A DNA stretch of 64,000 bases, from assembly GCF_000786695.1 (NCBI RefSeq), contig NZ_CP009962.1, positions 4,402,001-4,466,000 on the forward strand. Reading direction: 5' to 3'. Source of the stretch: Collimonas arenae (GTDB lineage: Bacteria; Pseudomonadota; Gammaproteobacteria; Burkholderiales; Burkholderiaceae_D). The notes under the pieces are model-generated. The model searched no databases. It worked only from the letters and a program-made list of their open reading frames with translations, and had not been told where the DNA came from. Shown here piece after piece: positions 1 through 9,636 of this stretch. Positions within the stretch are counted from its first letter, which is position 1. The number at the start of each line of letters is the position of its first letter. The position numbers and the translations under genes were made by a program.

Positions 1-689
1 GCAAAGGTACCGAACGCGGAATTGCCGATCACGGCTGGCTCAATTCGCACCACACATTTTCGTTCGGCCACTATCACGATCCGATGCACACCGGCTTCGG
101 GCCGCTACTGGTGATCAACGAAGACCGGGTGAAAGCAGCCCAGGGATTCGGCACGCACGGCCACAGCGACATGGAAATCATTTCCTATGTGCTTGACGGC
201 GCGCTGGAACATAAGGACAGCATGGGTACCGGTTCGGTCCTGCATTACGGCGACGTGCAAAGGATGAGCGCAGGCACTGGCGTACGTCATAGCGAGTTCA
301 ATCACTCGAAGACGGAGCCCGTACATTTTCTGCAGATCTGGATCCAGCCGAATGTCAAAGGCATTCCGCCCAGCTATGAAGAAAAGCATTTCACCACTGC
401 GGAGAAACAAGGACAGTTACGCCTGATCGCGTCGTCTGATGGCCGTGAAAATTCGGTGCTGATACATCAGGATGCATCGATCTATGCAGCCATCCCGAAC
501 GACGGCCAGACGTTGCAACACACGCTGGCTACCGATCGTACCGCCTACGTGCATCTGATCCGCGGACAGCTAACGGTCAACGGCACAGTACTGGAAGGTG
601 GCGATGCATTGAAAGTGACGGCAGAAAACCTGGTCACGCTGACTGACGCAAAAGATGCGGAAGTGCTGTTGTTCGACCTGCCCTACTGA
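1..689 (+). CDS. Pirin family protein (5' end outside window)
   Basis: The reading frame is open from base 3, so the gene begins before the window; the first in-frame ATG (84) is internal. The visible upstream codons encode the usual pirin lead-in (HGWLNSHHTFSF), followed by the N-terminal cupin with HGHSDMEI and GVRHSEF, which carry the His/Glu metal ligands of the family. A second, ligand-poor cupin occupies the last 90 residues. Pirins are cytoplasmic metal-binding bicupins; some have quercetin 2,3-dioxygenase activity, but the substrate here is not known. A LysR gene lies convergent downstream. Family assignment is secure; function is not. Confidence 0.9.
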   Translation, partial: KGTERGIADHGWLNSHHTFSFGHYHDPMHTGFGPLLVINEDRVKAAQGFGTHGHSDMEIISYVLDGALEHKDSMGTGSVLHYGDVQRMSAGTGVRHSEFNHSKTEPVHFLQIWIQPNVKGIPPSYEEKHFTTAEKQGQLRLIASSDGRENSVLIHQDASIYAAIPNDGQTLQHTLATDRTAYVHLIRGQLTVNGTVLEGGDALKVTAENLVTLTDAKDAEVLLFDLPY

Positions 690-743
690 GTTTGAAATCA
701 GGATTGCAAACTGAATTTCAGATGCGGCGGCAAAACCTGCAAC

Positions 744-776
744 ACGTGTCGGAAAACCGCATATTTTCCGGCACGT
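744..776 (+). terminator. Rho-independent terminator of the pirin gene
   Basis: Thirteen-base stem with one mismatch (744-756 against 764-776), seven-base loop, then a short T run at 776-779. It sits between two convergent genes and overlaps the last codons of the LysR gene on the other strand. Confidence 0.6.
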
Positions 777-778
777 TT

Positions 779-1711
779 TCAGGATTCGCCTGAAGCACCA
801 GGCACGTGCTGGATCAGGCGTACCATGGCATCGGTATCGCGCAACCGCTCCCTCCACCAGATCAGGGCTGCGCCATCGTCGCCGGTACGCCACGCCATCG
901 AAAACGTTTCATCCGGTTTCGGCTCTTCTACTTGCTTCACGATCAGCTCACCGGATGCAATCGCTGCGCGCGCGCACGGTTCCGGCAAAAAACCAAAACC
1001 GATGCCGGCCAGTTGCAACGCGTATTTGCTGCGCATGTCAGGCACCGTCAACGTATCCTGCCCGAACAGCAAACCCACCGTACGCGATGCCATCTTGCGT
1101 GCAGAATCGGCGACGCTGATAGCACGGTACGGATGCAGTTCCGCCTTACTCAATACTTTCTTCACTTTGGCCAACGGATGGTTCGGCGCCACCACGAACA
1201 CAAACGATATCGTCCCCATTTCCTCGGCGATGTAACCGCCACCCGCCGGCCCCTGCCCTGGCGCGCCGATCAGCAAATCTACCCTGCGCTCCAGCAGAGC
1301 CTCCCAGGTGCCCGTCAGCGACTCCCTGGCGACGCGCAGGCGCGTTTTATCGGCAACGCCGCAGAATGCGTGGATGTCGGATTCCAGCGCTGTGATGGAA
1401 AACAGGGAATCGATACAGATCGTGAATTCAGTTTCCCAGCCGGACGCAACCCGACGCACACGGTGCTCCAGGTCTTCGGCTGCCTTCAGTAAATAGCGCC
1501 CTTCCTTCAGCAATTCTGCGCCGGCGCGCGTGAGCACGACCTTCGGTCCCTGCCGCTCGAACACCTGTACATCCAGATCCTGCTCTAGCTTGGATACCGT
1601 GTAGGAAATGGTTGATGGCACCCGATGCAACTCGATACCGGCGGCGGAGAACGATCCCCGCCTGTCGATAGCATCGAGAATCAACAATGCATCCAGACTG
1701 ATTCTGAACAT
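779..1711 (-). CDS. LysR family transcriptional regulator
   Basis: A 310-residue LysR-type regulator. The N-terminal winged helix-turn-helix covers roughly residues 1-60 (SFSAAGIELHRVPSTISYTV is the recognition region), followed by a linker helix and a periplasmic-binding-protein-like effector domain. The frame is open further upstream to 1882, but the ATG at 1711 gives the usual LysR length and is preceded by AGGAG at good spacing, so that start is used. It lies 44 bp after the DedA-rhodanese gene on the same strand and could be cotranscribed with it. The effector is unknown; the pirin gene next door is a possible target, by position only. Confidence 0.9.
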   Translation of the reverse strand: MFRISLDALLILDAIDRRGSFSAAGIELHRVPSTISYTVSKLEQDLDVQVFERQGPKVVLTRAGAELLKEGRYLLKAAEDLEHRVRRVASGWETEFTICIDSLFSITALESDIHAFCGVADKTRLRVARESLTGTWEALLERRVDLLIGAPGQGPAGGGYIAEEMGTISFVFVVAPNHPLAKVKKVLSKAELHPYRAISVADSARKMASRTVGLLFGQDTLTVPDMRSKYALQLAGIGFGFLPEPCARAAIASGELIVKQVEEPKPDETFSMAWRTGDDGAALIWWRERLRDTDAMVRLIQHVPGASGES

Positions 1712-1755
1712 GGAACTCCTGACAAAAGAAACGGGGAATAAGATGCTAGCAAGCG

Positions 1756-2679
1756 CTAGGCATCGATAGCGTAGCCGGCGGCGATCCAGGCATCGATCCC
1801 GCCCGACAGCGGGCGCACTTTTTTGTAACCCCTCTGCATCAGCTGCTTGGCAACCAATGCCGCCGAAGCCTCGTTCGGACAAGCACAGTAGACGATCACC
1901 TCCTGGTCAATCGGCGCATCGAAGACGAAAGTATTGATTTCCTGATGCGATATGGTGAGCGCACCCGGAATACGGCCGGTCTGCTGCGATGCCGGCGAAC
2001 GGATATCGACAATCGCCGGCGTCAAACCCTGCTTGAACAGCTGGTCCAGTTCGGCAACCGAGATACGCGCCATGCGCAACGAACGGCGGAAACGCCAGCG
2101 TTGCCACCATTTGTTAGCGACGAAGATGGCAAAGCCCGCAGCCACCAGCATCATCCCGTACTGCCCCAGTTCGGTCAGCACATTCAAGAGATCGTCGATA
2201 GTGGTGCTGAACAGCGAACCCAGATAAATCGCCAGCCCCGCCCACAAGGCGGCGCCAAGGCCATCAAACACGAGGAATGTGCCGCGCTTGGTGCCGACTG
2301 TGCCCGCCAATGCACTAGCGATGGAAGCGAAGCCGGGAATGAATTTGGCGACCAGCAGCGAGCGAGCGCCCCAGCGCGAATAGATCGACTCGGTCTGACG
2401 TACGCAAGAATCGGGGGAAAGTGAAATGCGGCACAGTGTCGCCAGTACCCTGCGGCCGTAACGCCGGCCAGCCTGGTACCAGATGAAATCGGCGATCAGT
2501 GCAGCAACAACTGCTGTCAGCAGCAATACAGGGGCCGAATATTCGCCGCGGTGCATCAGCGCGCCAGTTATCACCAGGGTAGGATAAGCTGGCAGCGGTG
2601 CGCCAAGCTGCTCGGCCAGCACATTGAAGAAGACGATGACCAGCCCATATTGCTCAATTATATGAAACAAATAGGTCAT
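1756..2679 (-). CDS. DedA family membrane protein fused to a rhodanese domain
   Basis: A 307-residue two-domain protein. Residues 1-190 form a DedA/VTT membrane domain, with the family's conserved GARSLLVAKFIPG stretch and several hydrophobic segments. Residues about 205-305 form a rhodanese domain ending in LSGGIDAWIAAGY. The candidate catalytic cysteine lies in IVYCACPNEAS, where the loop carries a second cysteine and lacks the usual G-x-R-S. DedA proteins move lipids or ions across the inner membrane; rhodaneses transfer sulfane sulfur or are redox-sensitive. Cytoplasmic placement of the rhodanese domain is inferred. The LysR gene follows on the same strand. Confidence 0.88.
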   Translation of the reverse strand: MTYLFHIIEQYGLVIVFFNVLAEQLGAPLPAYPTLVITGALMHRGEYSAPVLLLTAVVAALIADFIWYQAGRRYGRRVLATLCRISLSPDSCVRQTESIYSRWGARSLLVAKFIPGFASIASALAGTVGTKRGTFLVFDGLGAALWAGLAIYLGSLFSTTIDDLLNVLTELGQYGMMLVAAGFAIFVANKWWQRWRFRRSLRMARISVAELDQLFKQGLTPAIVDIRSPASQQTGRIPGALTISHQEINTFVFDAPIDQEVIVYCACPNEASAALVAKQLMQRGYKKVRPLSGGIDAWIAAGYAIDA

Positions 2680-2757
2680 CTCTTCCGCCGCCTCATATCC
2701 ATGTCGGTGATTGCCAGACTGGCAATTTCACAATAATGCGATAAACATCAATGGATA

Positions 2758-3462
2758 TTATAAAGTTGATGGCGTTTCGGCTCCTCCCTTTTCTGAAAGA
2801 TATTCCCCAATGCCCAGCCAGAGCAGAATTGCCGCTGGCAACAGCAGCGCAAGAAACAACAGGTATTTGTAGGCAAAGGCGCCACCGATGGCGCCAGCGC
2901 CAAACGCTACGACGGGCCAGAAGAATTTGATGCAACGCTGGCGCAATACATCGTCTGCCGCCCCGCGCAAGATATCGACCAGATCGATGATCACCTGCGT
3001 GACGTTTCCGGTCATGACGGTGGTGGGCGTCAGATGCTGCAAAATCAAACGGCTGCTGGCATTTTGCACGCCCATGCTGGCGGCGCCCAGCATGCCGGCC
3101 AGCAAAGCCAGCGGCGCGCGGGAATCGGATACCGGTTCTACCTGATAACCGATCAGCATGAAACCCAGCAAAAAAATCAATTGCAGCAACAGCAAATAAA
3201 ACATCGGCGGCTTGCCGCTGCGCTCCAGCCAGATCACCGCCATGCGCGTCAGGGCTACGGCAAATACAAACGCAGGGAAGGCCAACAGTTTGATCAGCAC
3301 GCCATGCGAAGGATTTGCCAACTCGCTGCCTATCAGTACAAAGTTGCCGGTGACATGTGCAGTGAACAGGCCGAACAGCGCAATGAAGCCAACGGTATCG
3401 ACATAGCCGGCCAGAAAACTCAGTGCAATGCTTTGCTGCGTCCTGCGATCAATTGCGCTCAT
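2758..3462 (-). CDS. YoaK family (DUF1275) membrane protein
   Basis: A 234-residue polytopic membrane protein. The N-terminus has the family hallmark AGYVDTVGFIALFGLFTAHVTGN, and six or so hydrophobic segments follow. The start ATG has GGGGAG five bases upstream. DUF1275 proteins are small inner-membrane proteins of unknown biochemical role. It is monocistronic or loosely linked to the DedA gene 78 bp downstream; nothing in the neighbourhood suggests a substrate. Confidence 0.85.
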   Translation of the reverse strand: MSAIDRRTQQSIALSFLAGYVDTVGFIALFGLFTAHVTGNFVLIGSELANPSHGVLIKLLAFPAFVFAVALTRMAVIWLERSGKPPMFYLLLLQLIFLLGFMLIGYQVEPVSDSRAPLALLAGMLGAASMGVQNASSRLILQHLTPTTVMTGNVTQVIIDLVDILRGAADDVLRQRCIKFFWPVVAFGAGAIGGAFAYKYLLFLALLLPAAILLWLGIGEYLSEKGGAETPSTL

Positions 3463-3543
3463 GACACTCCCCGCTTAATACAGTCCACTTAATACAGGCC
3501 AGAATGTTCGAATAGGGCATGATGTTCCTCCGCATGTGCAAAA

Positions 3544-5403
3544 TCAAAAAGCAAAACAGCTGCAACCCAGTGTGCCCCAGAATCCCGTATGGTCGGCAAC
3601 AGGGACTGTCGATTTTCTCGCCACATCATGTGCATGCGCATGCACGCCGCAAGCGCCCGCGCATTGATGCGGCAGCGCCTGACGCTGCTGCGGCCGATGT
3701 TGCGACAGGCTGCGGTAATGGCCCGGCACCGTCTTTACCGGCGACCAATCCGGTAGCACAGGGATCGGCGGCGGCGCCAGCGGGCCGAATTCTGCAGCGC
3801 CATACACGATCTTGCCGCCGACCACCGTCAGCACCGACTCCAGCGCCTTGATATCATCTTCGGCAACGGTAAAAAAATCTGCCGACAATACTGCCAGATC
3901 GGCCAGCTGGCCTTCCTTGATGCGGCCTTTTTTACCCTGCTCGCTGGAAAACCAGGCGCTGCCGGCAGTCCACAGTTCCAGCGCGGTATCACGGGATAAC
4001 TGGCTAGCGGCGTCATACAGACGCATGCCGCCCACAGTGCGGCCGGACACCAGCCAGTAAAGCGCAGTCCAGGGGTTGTAACTGGCCACACGCGTGGCGT
4101 CGGTGCCCGCCCCCACAGGCACGCCCATCTCCAGCATGCGCGCCACCGGCGGCGTATGCTTGGCCGCCTCGGCACCATAGCGCTCGACAAAATATTCACC
4201 CTGGAATGCCATGCGGTGCTGGATCGCGATACCGCCGCCAAGCGCCCGCACTCTTTCGATATTGCGCGGCGTGATGGTCTCGGCGTGGTCGAAAATCCAG
4301 TGCAAACCATCGAAAGGAATATCGCGGTTGACGCGCTCAAACACATCCAGCATGCGGCTGATCGATTCGTCGTAGGTGGCGTGTAAACGGAACGGCCAGC
4401 GCTGCGACACAAGGTGGCGCACTACCTTTTCGAGTTCACCTTCCATGTTGGCCGCCAGTTCCGGCCGGGGCTCCAGGAAGTCTTCAAAATCCGCTGCGGA
4501 AAACACCAGCATTTCACCAGCGCCGTTATGACGGTAGAAATCATCGCCCTGCCCCGGTGCAACCATGTCGGTCCATTTCTGGAAGTCTTCCAGTTCCTGC
4601 CCCTTGCGCTGGGTGAACAGATTGTAGGCAATGCGAATCGTCAGTTGCTGCTCGCGCGCCAGTTGATCGATGATGGCGTAGTCTTCCGGATAATTCTGGA
4701 AGCCGCCGCCGGCATCGATGGCGCTCGTGACGCCGAGGCGGTTCAGTTCGCGCATGAACTGGCGCGTCGAATTGACTTGTTGCTCGCGCGGCAGCGCCGG
4801 GCCCTTGGCTAGGGTGGCATACAGAATCATCGCATTCGGTTTGGCGATCAACATGCCGGTCGGATTACCGCTGGCGTCGCGCTGGATCTCACCACCGGGC
4901 GGATTCGGCGTGTCTTTGGTATAGCCGACGGCGCGTAAAGCAGCACGGTTAAGCAAGGCGCGATCGTACAGGTGAAGGATGAATACCGGCGTATCGGGTG
5001 CGGCCGCATTGATTTCTTCCAGGGTGGGCATACGCTTCTCGGCGAACTGGAATTCGGTCCAGCCTCCGATCACGCGTACCCATTGCGGTTGCGGCGTACG
5101 CAGCGCCTGTTCGCGCAACATGCGCAAGGCATCTGCCAGCGATGGCACGCCTTCCCAGCGGAGTTCCAGGTTGTAGTTAAGGCCGCCGCGTATCAGGTGC
5201 AAGTGGGAGTCGTTCAAGCCGGGAATCACCGTGCGCCCTTGCAGGTCGATCACTTGCGCACTCTCTGCGCGATGCCGCATGGCGTCCTCGGCATCGCCCA
5301 CGGCGATGAATTTACCGTCTCGAATCGCCACCGCTGTCGCCAGCGGCTGGCCTCGGTCCATCGTGTGAAAACGGCCGTTCAACAAGATCGTATCTGCATG
5401 CAT
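3544..5403 (-). CDS. YtcJ-type amidohydrolase with His/Cys-rich tail
   Basis: A 619-residue metal-dependent amidohydrolase (Amidohydro_3/YtcJ group). The composite beta-sandwich strands are at residues 1-55 (TILLNGRFHTMD, VIDLQGRTVIPG). The metal-binding NDSHLHL motif follows at about 65, with later conserved blocks such as WIFDHAETI and GTDATRVASYNPW. The ATG has AGGAG upstream. The last 60 residues after the catalytic fold are unusual: rich in His and Cys (HQCAGACGVHAHAHD) and ending in FWGTLGCSCFAF, which could bind a metal. The substrate of YtcJ-like enzymes is generally unknown; there is no pathway context here. Confidence 0.85.
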   Translation of the reverse strand: MHADTILLNGRFHTMDRGQPLATAVAIRDGKFIAVGDAEDAMRHRAESAQVIDLQGRTVIPGLNDSHLHLIRGGLNYNLELRWEGVPSLADALRMLREQALRTPQPQWVRVIGGWTEFQFAEKRMPTLEEINAAAPDTPVFILHLYDRALLNRAALRAVGYTKDTPNPPGGEIQRDASGNPTGMLIAKPNAMILYATLAKGPALPREQQVNSTRQFMRELNRLGVTSAIDAGGGFQNYPEDYAIIDQLAREQQLTIRIAYNLFTQRKGQELEDFQKWTDMVAPGQGDDFYRHNGAGEMLVFSAADFEDFLEPRPELAANMEGELEKVVRHLVSQRWPFRLHATYDESISRMLDVFERVNRDIPFDGLHWIFDHAETITPRNIERVRALGGGIAIQHRMAFQGEYFVERYGAEAAKHTPPVARMLEMGVPVGAGTDATRVASYNPWTALYWLVSGRTVGGMRLYDAASQLSRDTALELWTAGSAWFSSEQGKKGRIKEGQLADLAVLSADFFTVAEDDIKALESVLTVVGGKIVYGAAEFGPLAPPPIPVLPDWSPVKTVPGHYRSLSQHRPQQRQALPHQCAGACGVHAHAHDVARKSTVPVADHTGFWGTLGCSCFAF

Positions 5404-5669
5404 AGTGTTCTCCTATTCTTGTCTGATGTGATAAAGCCAGGCTGGGTAGCTGTAACTGCGACAAGCCGGGGATATTTCTGTCCATTCAAAATATCGAACA
5501 AAATTTCCTCCTGCATCAGATTGTGCCAACAAGCATCATCTTCATTGGCAAACAACCGGATATCGCTTTGATGCCAAGCAGTATGGTGGAGAGGGATTTA
5601 AATGAAAAACGGAAAATTTACAGGTCAACAATCGAATTTATCGATGATCGCTATCTCAGCGCTGAAATG

Positions 5670-7124
5670 TCAGGCCACTTCGTCGATCAACGAGTGTCCA
5701 TAGACGGTGAAACGGCTCTTGCCTTGGCGCTTGGCTTGGTACATGGCTTCATCTGCTTGGCGCAAGGCTGAATCCCATTCCAGGCTTTCAGCCTGGCACA
5801 GGGCGATGCCGATACTGCAGCCAATACCGTCCCCAATCGCCGCTACACGACTGACGATGCGACTAGCGACCGCAGTCGCAGTGGCCTTGATCGCCAGCGC
5901 AGGCGCCACCAGACAGACCACGAATTCATCGCCGCCGACACGCCCGGCGATATCGCTGTCGCGCAATACCGATCTCAGCGCTGCCGCTACCTCGACCAGT
6001 ACAACATCACCGCGGTCATGCCCCAGGTTGTCGTTAATCCATTTGAAGCCATCCAGATCGATGAACAATAACGCCACCGCTTGGCGGCTGACCGTGCCGC
6101 TGTTGCGCAAGGTTTCTGCCAGTTCCAGAAACAGCGAACGACTAGGCAGGCCGGTCAGGTCATCCATCCGCACCTGGTCCATCCTGACTTCCAGCATGGC
6201 GTTGTTGAGCGCCAGCAGACGAGCGTCCTGCACAGTCTTCAGGTAAACCTGGTTCATTTCCCGCAGATAGATCAGCAGCAGCACGGTGGCCGAAATCAAG
6301 GCGTTGCAGCGGCCGACATACCAGCCGATGGAGAACTGGCTACCGCCTGCCATGGTGATCACGTTGTCGCATTGCAGGGCGACCAGCGCCACAGCCAACC
6401 ATACGTGCAACACCGCCCTGAAACCCGTGGCGCGCCACAATATCAGCATGGCCGATGCAGTGAGGATCTGCAGAAAGGGGCCGATGCCGCTGGTAGTCAC
6501 CAGATGAAAGTTGCCGTTATCGATCAGCTTGGGTAATTGCTCATGAAATACAACCACCGCTAGCAAGCTTGCGGTCAACGCCGCCAGCACCACCGCTATC
6601 AGCCAGTTCGGCACCCGTTCGAGATGACTGGCCAGCCATGACGGACTCCACCAACGGCTGACCGCGTAAAGCAATATGCTTAGCGCCAAGCCTGCATGCC
6701 AGAGAAACCACAGCCAGATAGTGGTCTGCGCACCGCCCAACAGCCCCACTTGCGGCACAAATGCGCCGGGCATGGCAAGGAATTGCACAATCAGAATCAC
6801 TGCGGCATAGAAGCTGCCGGCGCCGATATAGAGCAGATCGACTTCCTTGGTGGCGCGATAGTGTCCAAATATCAGATAGGTGATGATGACGTAGGCAACC
6901 ACTGTCGCGGTCTGGTATGAAGGCAGGAAAGCCGGGACCAGCGGCCCCATGACTGAAGCTACCGGCAATAGCAATAATGTCGCAACAACAATACTGATAC
7001 ATACCCATAGCGCGCGCCTTCGCTGCCGCGGGCTTGCCTGGCGGGTCGCAGGAGACGTGCTTCTGTCAGTCCACCTCGACTTGACTGTGGCTTTGTTAGC
7101 TGCAATTTTTGTGCGGTCGATCAT
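5670..7124 (-). CDS. Membrane-anchored diguanylate cyclase (MASE-type sensor plus GGDEF)
   Basis: A 484-residue protein. Residues 37-290 hold about eight hydrophobic segments resembling a MASE4-type integral membrane sensor. A short linker leads to a GGDEF domain in the last 170 residues. The active-site motif GGDEF is intact at 397-401 and an RxxD inhibitory site (RDSD) lies five residues before it, so cyclic di-GMP synthesis with product feedback is expected. The N-terminal 36 residues are basic and cytoplasmic. It is transcribed divergently from the quinone oxidoreductase gene. The signal sensed is unknown. Confidence 0.9.
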   Translation of the reverse strand: MIDRTKIAANKATVKSRWTDRSTSPATRQASPRQRRRALWVCISIVVATLLLLPVASVMGPLVPAFLPSYQTATVVAYVIITYLIFGHYRATKEVDLLYIGAGSFYAAVILIVQFLAMPGAFVPQVGLLGGAQTTIWLWFLWHAGLALSILLYAVSRWWSPSWLASHLERVPNWLIAVVLAALTASLLAVVVFHEQLPKLIDNGNFHLVTTSGIGPFLQILTASAMLILWRATGFRAVLHVWLAVALVALQCDNVITMAGGSQFSIGWYVGRCNALISATVLLLIYLREMNQVYLKTVQDARLLALNNAMLEVRMDQVRMDDLTGLPSRSLFLELAETLRNSGTVSRQAVALLFIDLDGFKWINDNLGHDRGDVVLVEVAAALRSVLRDSDIAGRVGGDEFVVCLVAPALAIKATATAVASRIVSRVAAIGDGIGCSIGIALCQAESLEWDSALRQADEAMYQAKRQGKSRFTVYGHSLIDEVA

Positions 7125-7305
7125 TGGCTGTTTTAACCATGCCCAGAGACTATTGCCCTACCTGACGGTAAAATTTGCCCAAAAGCATCAAAATAGTAAC
7201 TGGAATGAGTCGGCTCAGCTAATACAAAAAAGCTATCACAACTGCTGTCAAAAGAGAAAATCGCAGTTGTCATACAATGACCGTTTCTTCCAACGAGACA
7301 TTGCC

Positions 7306-8283
7306 ATGCGCGCTATCGAAATTACCCAACCCGGCGGCCCCGAGGTTCTGCAAATCTGCGAACGCCCTGTACCGTCATTCAAGGCAGGCGAAGTGCTCAT
7401 CAAGGTGCAAGCTGCCGGCATCAACCGGCCAGATGTTTTCCAGCGCACCGGCAATTATTCTCCGCCACCCGGCGCATCCGATTTACCAGGATTGGAAATC
7501 GCCGGTGAAATCGTCGACGGCGATTTCAGCGCAACTTCATTCAAGAAAGGCGACCTGGTCTGCGCCCTGGTCCAAGGCGGCGGCTACGCCGAATACTGCA
7601 GCGCGCCGGCTGCGCAGTGCTTGCCGTTGCCGACCGGCTGGAGCGCAGTGGAAGCGGCATCGCTGCCGGAAACTTTTTTCACCGTGTGGAGCAATGTCTT
7701 CGATCGCGCCAAACTGGTTGGCGGCGAGACCCTGCTGGTGCAGGGCGGCAGTTCCGGTATCGGCGCAGCTGCGATCCAGATCGCCACGGCGCTCGGCCAC
7801 CGGGTATTTGCGACAGCCGGCTCGGACGATAAATGCCGCGCCTGCGAAGCGCTGGGCGCTGAACGCGGCATCAATTACCGCACCGAAGACTTCGCAGCAG
7901 TGATCAAGACCGCGACCGACGGCAAAGGCGTGAACGTGATCCTCGATATGGTCGCCGGCGATTATGTGCCGCGCGAAATCAGCTGCCTGGCTGATGATGG
8001 CCGCCTGGTTTTCATCGCCACCCTCGGCGGCAGCAGCGCCAGCATCGATTTCCGCCAGGTGCTGATGCGACGCCTGACGATTACCGGTTCGACCCTGCGG
8101 CCACGGCCGATCGCCTTCAAGGCAGCGATTGCAGCGCAATTGCAAGAGCGCGTCTGGCCGCTGCTGGCGGCGAAAAAAATCAAGCCGGTCATCTTCAAGA
8201 CATTCCCTCTGGAACAGGCGGCGCAAGCGCATACCCTGATGGAAAGCAGCTCGCATATCGGCAAGATCATGCTGACCACTTGA
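7306..8283 (+). CDS. NAD(P)H quinone oxidoreductase (PIG3 type, zinc-less MDR)
   Basis: A 325-residue medium-chain dehydrogenase/reductase. The N-terminal GroES-like domain contains AAGINRPDVFQRTGNY and the Rossmann domain contains VQGGSSGIGAAAIQIA. Zinc ligands of alcohol dehydrogenases are absent, as in quinone reductases of the PIG3/TP53I3 group. The frame is open far upstream (from 6949), but the upstream part is antisense to the diguanylate cyclase gene; the ATG at 7306 begins with the family-typical MRAIEITQPGGPEVL. It likely reduces quinones with NADPH in the cytosol. A strong terminator follows. Confidence 0.9.
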   Translation: MRAIEITQPGGPEVLQICERPVPSFKAGEVLIKVQAAGINRPDVFQRTGNYSPPPGASDLPGLEIAGEIVDGDFSATSFKKGDLVCALVQGGGYAEYCSAPAAQCLPLPTGWSAVEAASLPETFFTVWSNVFDRAKLVGGETLLVQGGSSGIGAAAIQIATALGHRVFATAGSDDKCRACEALGAERGINYRTEDFAAVIKTATDGKGVNVILDMVAGDYVPREISCLADDGRLVFIATLGGSSASIDFRQVLMRRLTITGSTLRPRPIAFKAAIAAQLQERVWPLLAAKKIKPVIFKTFPLEQAAQAHTLMESSSHIGKIMLTT

Positions 8284-8294
8284 ATCGCGCAAAC

Positions 8295-8322
8295 AAAAAA
8301 AGCAGCCACGGCTGCTTTTTTT
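8295..8322. terminator. Bidirectional rho-independent terminator
   Basis: AGCAGC/GCTGCT stem with a four-base loop, flanked by A6 on the left and T6 on the right, so it works for both the quinone reductase (+) and the cytochrome gene (-) that converge here. Confidence 0.85.
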
Positions 8323-8337
8323 GGGTCTGTGACATAC

Positions 8338-9636
8338 CTAGTCCAAAGGAATCGCGCGATAGCGATTGACCTCGGCCGAACTGACAATCGGCGCCTTGTT
8401 ACCCCAGCTATTGCGGATATACGACACCACCGCGGCGATTTCACTATCGCTCAACGCCGGACCGTAAGGCGGCATGCCGTAGGGACGCGGATTGGCTGCG
8501 GTGCTCGGCGAGAAGCCGCCATTCAGCACCACACGGATCGCATTCACCGGCGAGGCCATGGTAATGGCGTGATTGCTTGCCAGCGGCGGATAGGCCGGCC
8601 AGGCGCCTTTGCCGGAAGCCTGGTGACAATCCGCACAATGGTTCTTGTAGATTTTCGCCCCCTGCTCCAGCACGCGCGCCACTTCATCTGCACTGGCGCG
8701 CTCTTTCGGCGGCGACGCTTCTTTCTGGCGCGGCAAGGATTTCAGATATAGCGCCATGGCGCCGACATCTGCATCGCTCAAGTGTTGCAGGCTGGCGCCG
8801 ACAACTTCTGCCATCGGCCCGAGCACTGTGCCGCGCGGCGAGACACCGTTTTTCAACAAGTCGGTTATGTGTTGTATGTCCCAGTCGCCCAGGCCGATTT
8901 CGTCATCGGAAGTGAGCGATGGCGCGTACCAGTTGATAACCGGGATGAAACCGCCTCCCAGTTCAGCCTTCAGGTCACTGCCGCCCAGCGCATTGCGCGT
9001 GGTATGGCACGCGCTGCAGTGGCCCAGGCCCTGCACCAGATAGGCGCCGCGATTCCATTCTGCAGATTGACCCTTCTCCGGCTGATACACGCCCGGACGG
9101 AAATACAATGCGCGCCAGCCGTACAACAGGAACCGGTTGTTATAAGGAAAACGCAAATCGGGCTGCCGGTTCTGTTGCGGCACAGGCGTCACGCTGCGCA
9201 GATAGGCAAACATGGCGTCCGCATCTTCGCGCGTGACCTTGGTGTAGTTCGTGTAAGGAAACGCCGGATACAACAAGCTACCATCTTTCGATTTGCCGTT
9301 GTGCAGGGCACGCCAGAAATCGTCGGCGCTCCAGCTACCGATACCGGCCTCCTTGTCTGGCGTCAGGTTCGGCGAATAGATGGCGCCGAACGGAGTCTGT
9401 ATCGCCCGTCCGCCGACCAGTTCCTTACCGCCGCGGGCGGTATGGCAAGCGATACAGTCACCGGTGCGAACCAGATAAGCGCCGCGGACGATCTGCGCCG
9501 CCGGATCAGTTGTTGCCGTCGCCGGCGCAGCCGATCCGCCGCTTGCATCGTCGGCATTCAGCACCGCCAGCACGGCAACTATTGCAACAATCAGCAGCAA
9601 CACCAGGCCCGACGCCCACAAGAGTATGCGTTTCAT
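8338..9636 (-). CDS. Membrane-anchored tri-haem cytochrome c (dehydrogenase electron-transfer subunit)
   Basis: A 432-residue periplasmic cytochrome. An N-terminal hydrophobic anchor (residues 4-26) precedes three c-type haem sites: CIACH at 61, CSACH near 211 and CADCH near 340. The layout and motifs such as TPFGAIYSPNLTPD match the cytochrome subunits of membrane gluconate/alcohol/aldehyde dehydrogenases, which pass electrons to ubiquinone. No flavin or PQQ dehydrogenase subunit lies next to it, so its partner is unknown. Its ATG overlaps the stop of the upstream di-haem cytochrome gene (ATGA), so the two are translationally coupled. Confidence 0.9.
   Translation of the reverse strand: MKRILLWASGLVLLLIVAIVAVLAVLNADDASGGSAAPATATTDPAAQIVRGAYLVRTGDCIACHTARGGKELVGGRAIQTPFGAIYSPNLTPDKEAGIGSWSADDFWRALHNGKSKDGSLLYPAFPYTNYTKVTREDADAMFAYLRSVTPVPQQNRQPDLRFPYNNRFLLYGWRALYFRPGVYQPEKGQSAEWNRGAYLVQGLGHCSACHTTRNALGGSDLKAELGGGFIPVINWYAPSLTSDDEIGLGDWDIQHITDLLKNGVSPRGTVLGPMAEVVGASLQHLSDADVGAMALYLKSLPRQKEASPPKERASADEVARVLEQGAKIYKNHCADCHQASGKGAWPAYPPLASNHAITMASPVNAIRVVLNGGFSPSTAANPRPYGMPPYGPALSDSEIAAVVSYIRNSWGNKAPIVSSAEVNRYRAIPLD

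Noticed and set aside
7306..8283. Longer version of the quinone reductase starting at 6949
   Set aside because: The extra N-terminus is antisense to the diguanylate cyclase gene and absent from the family.
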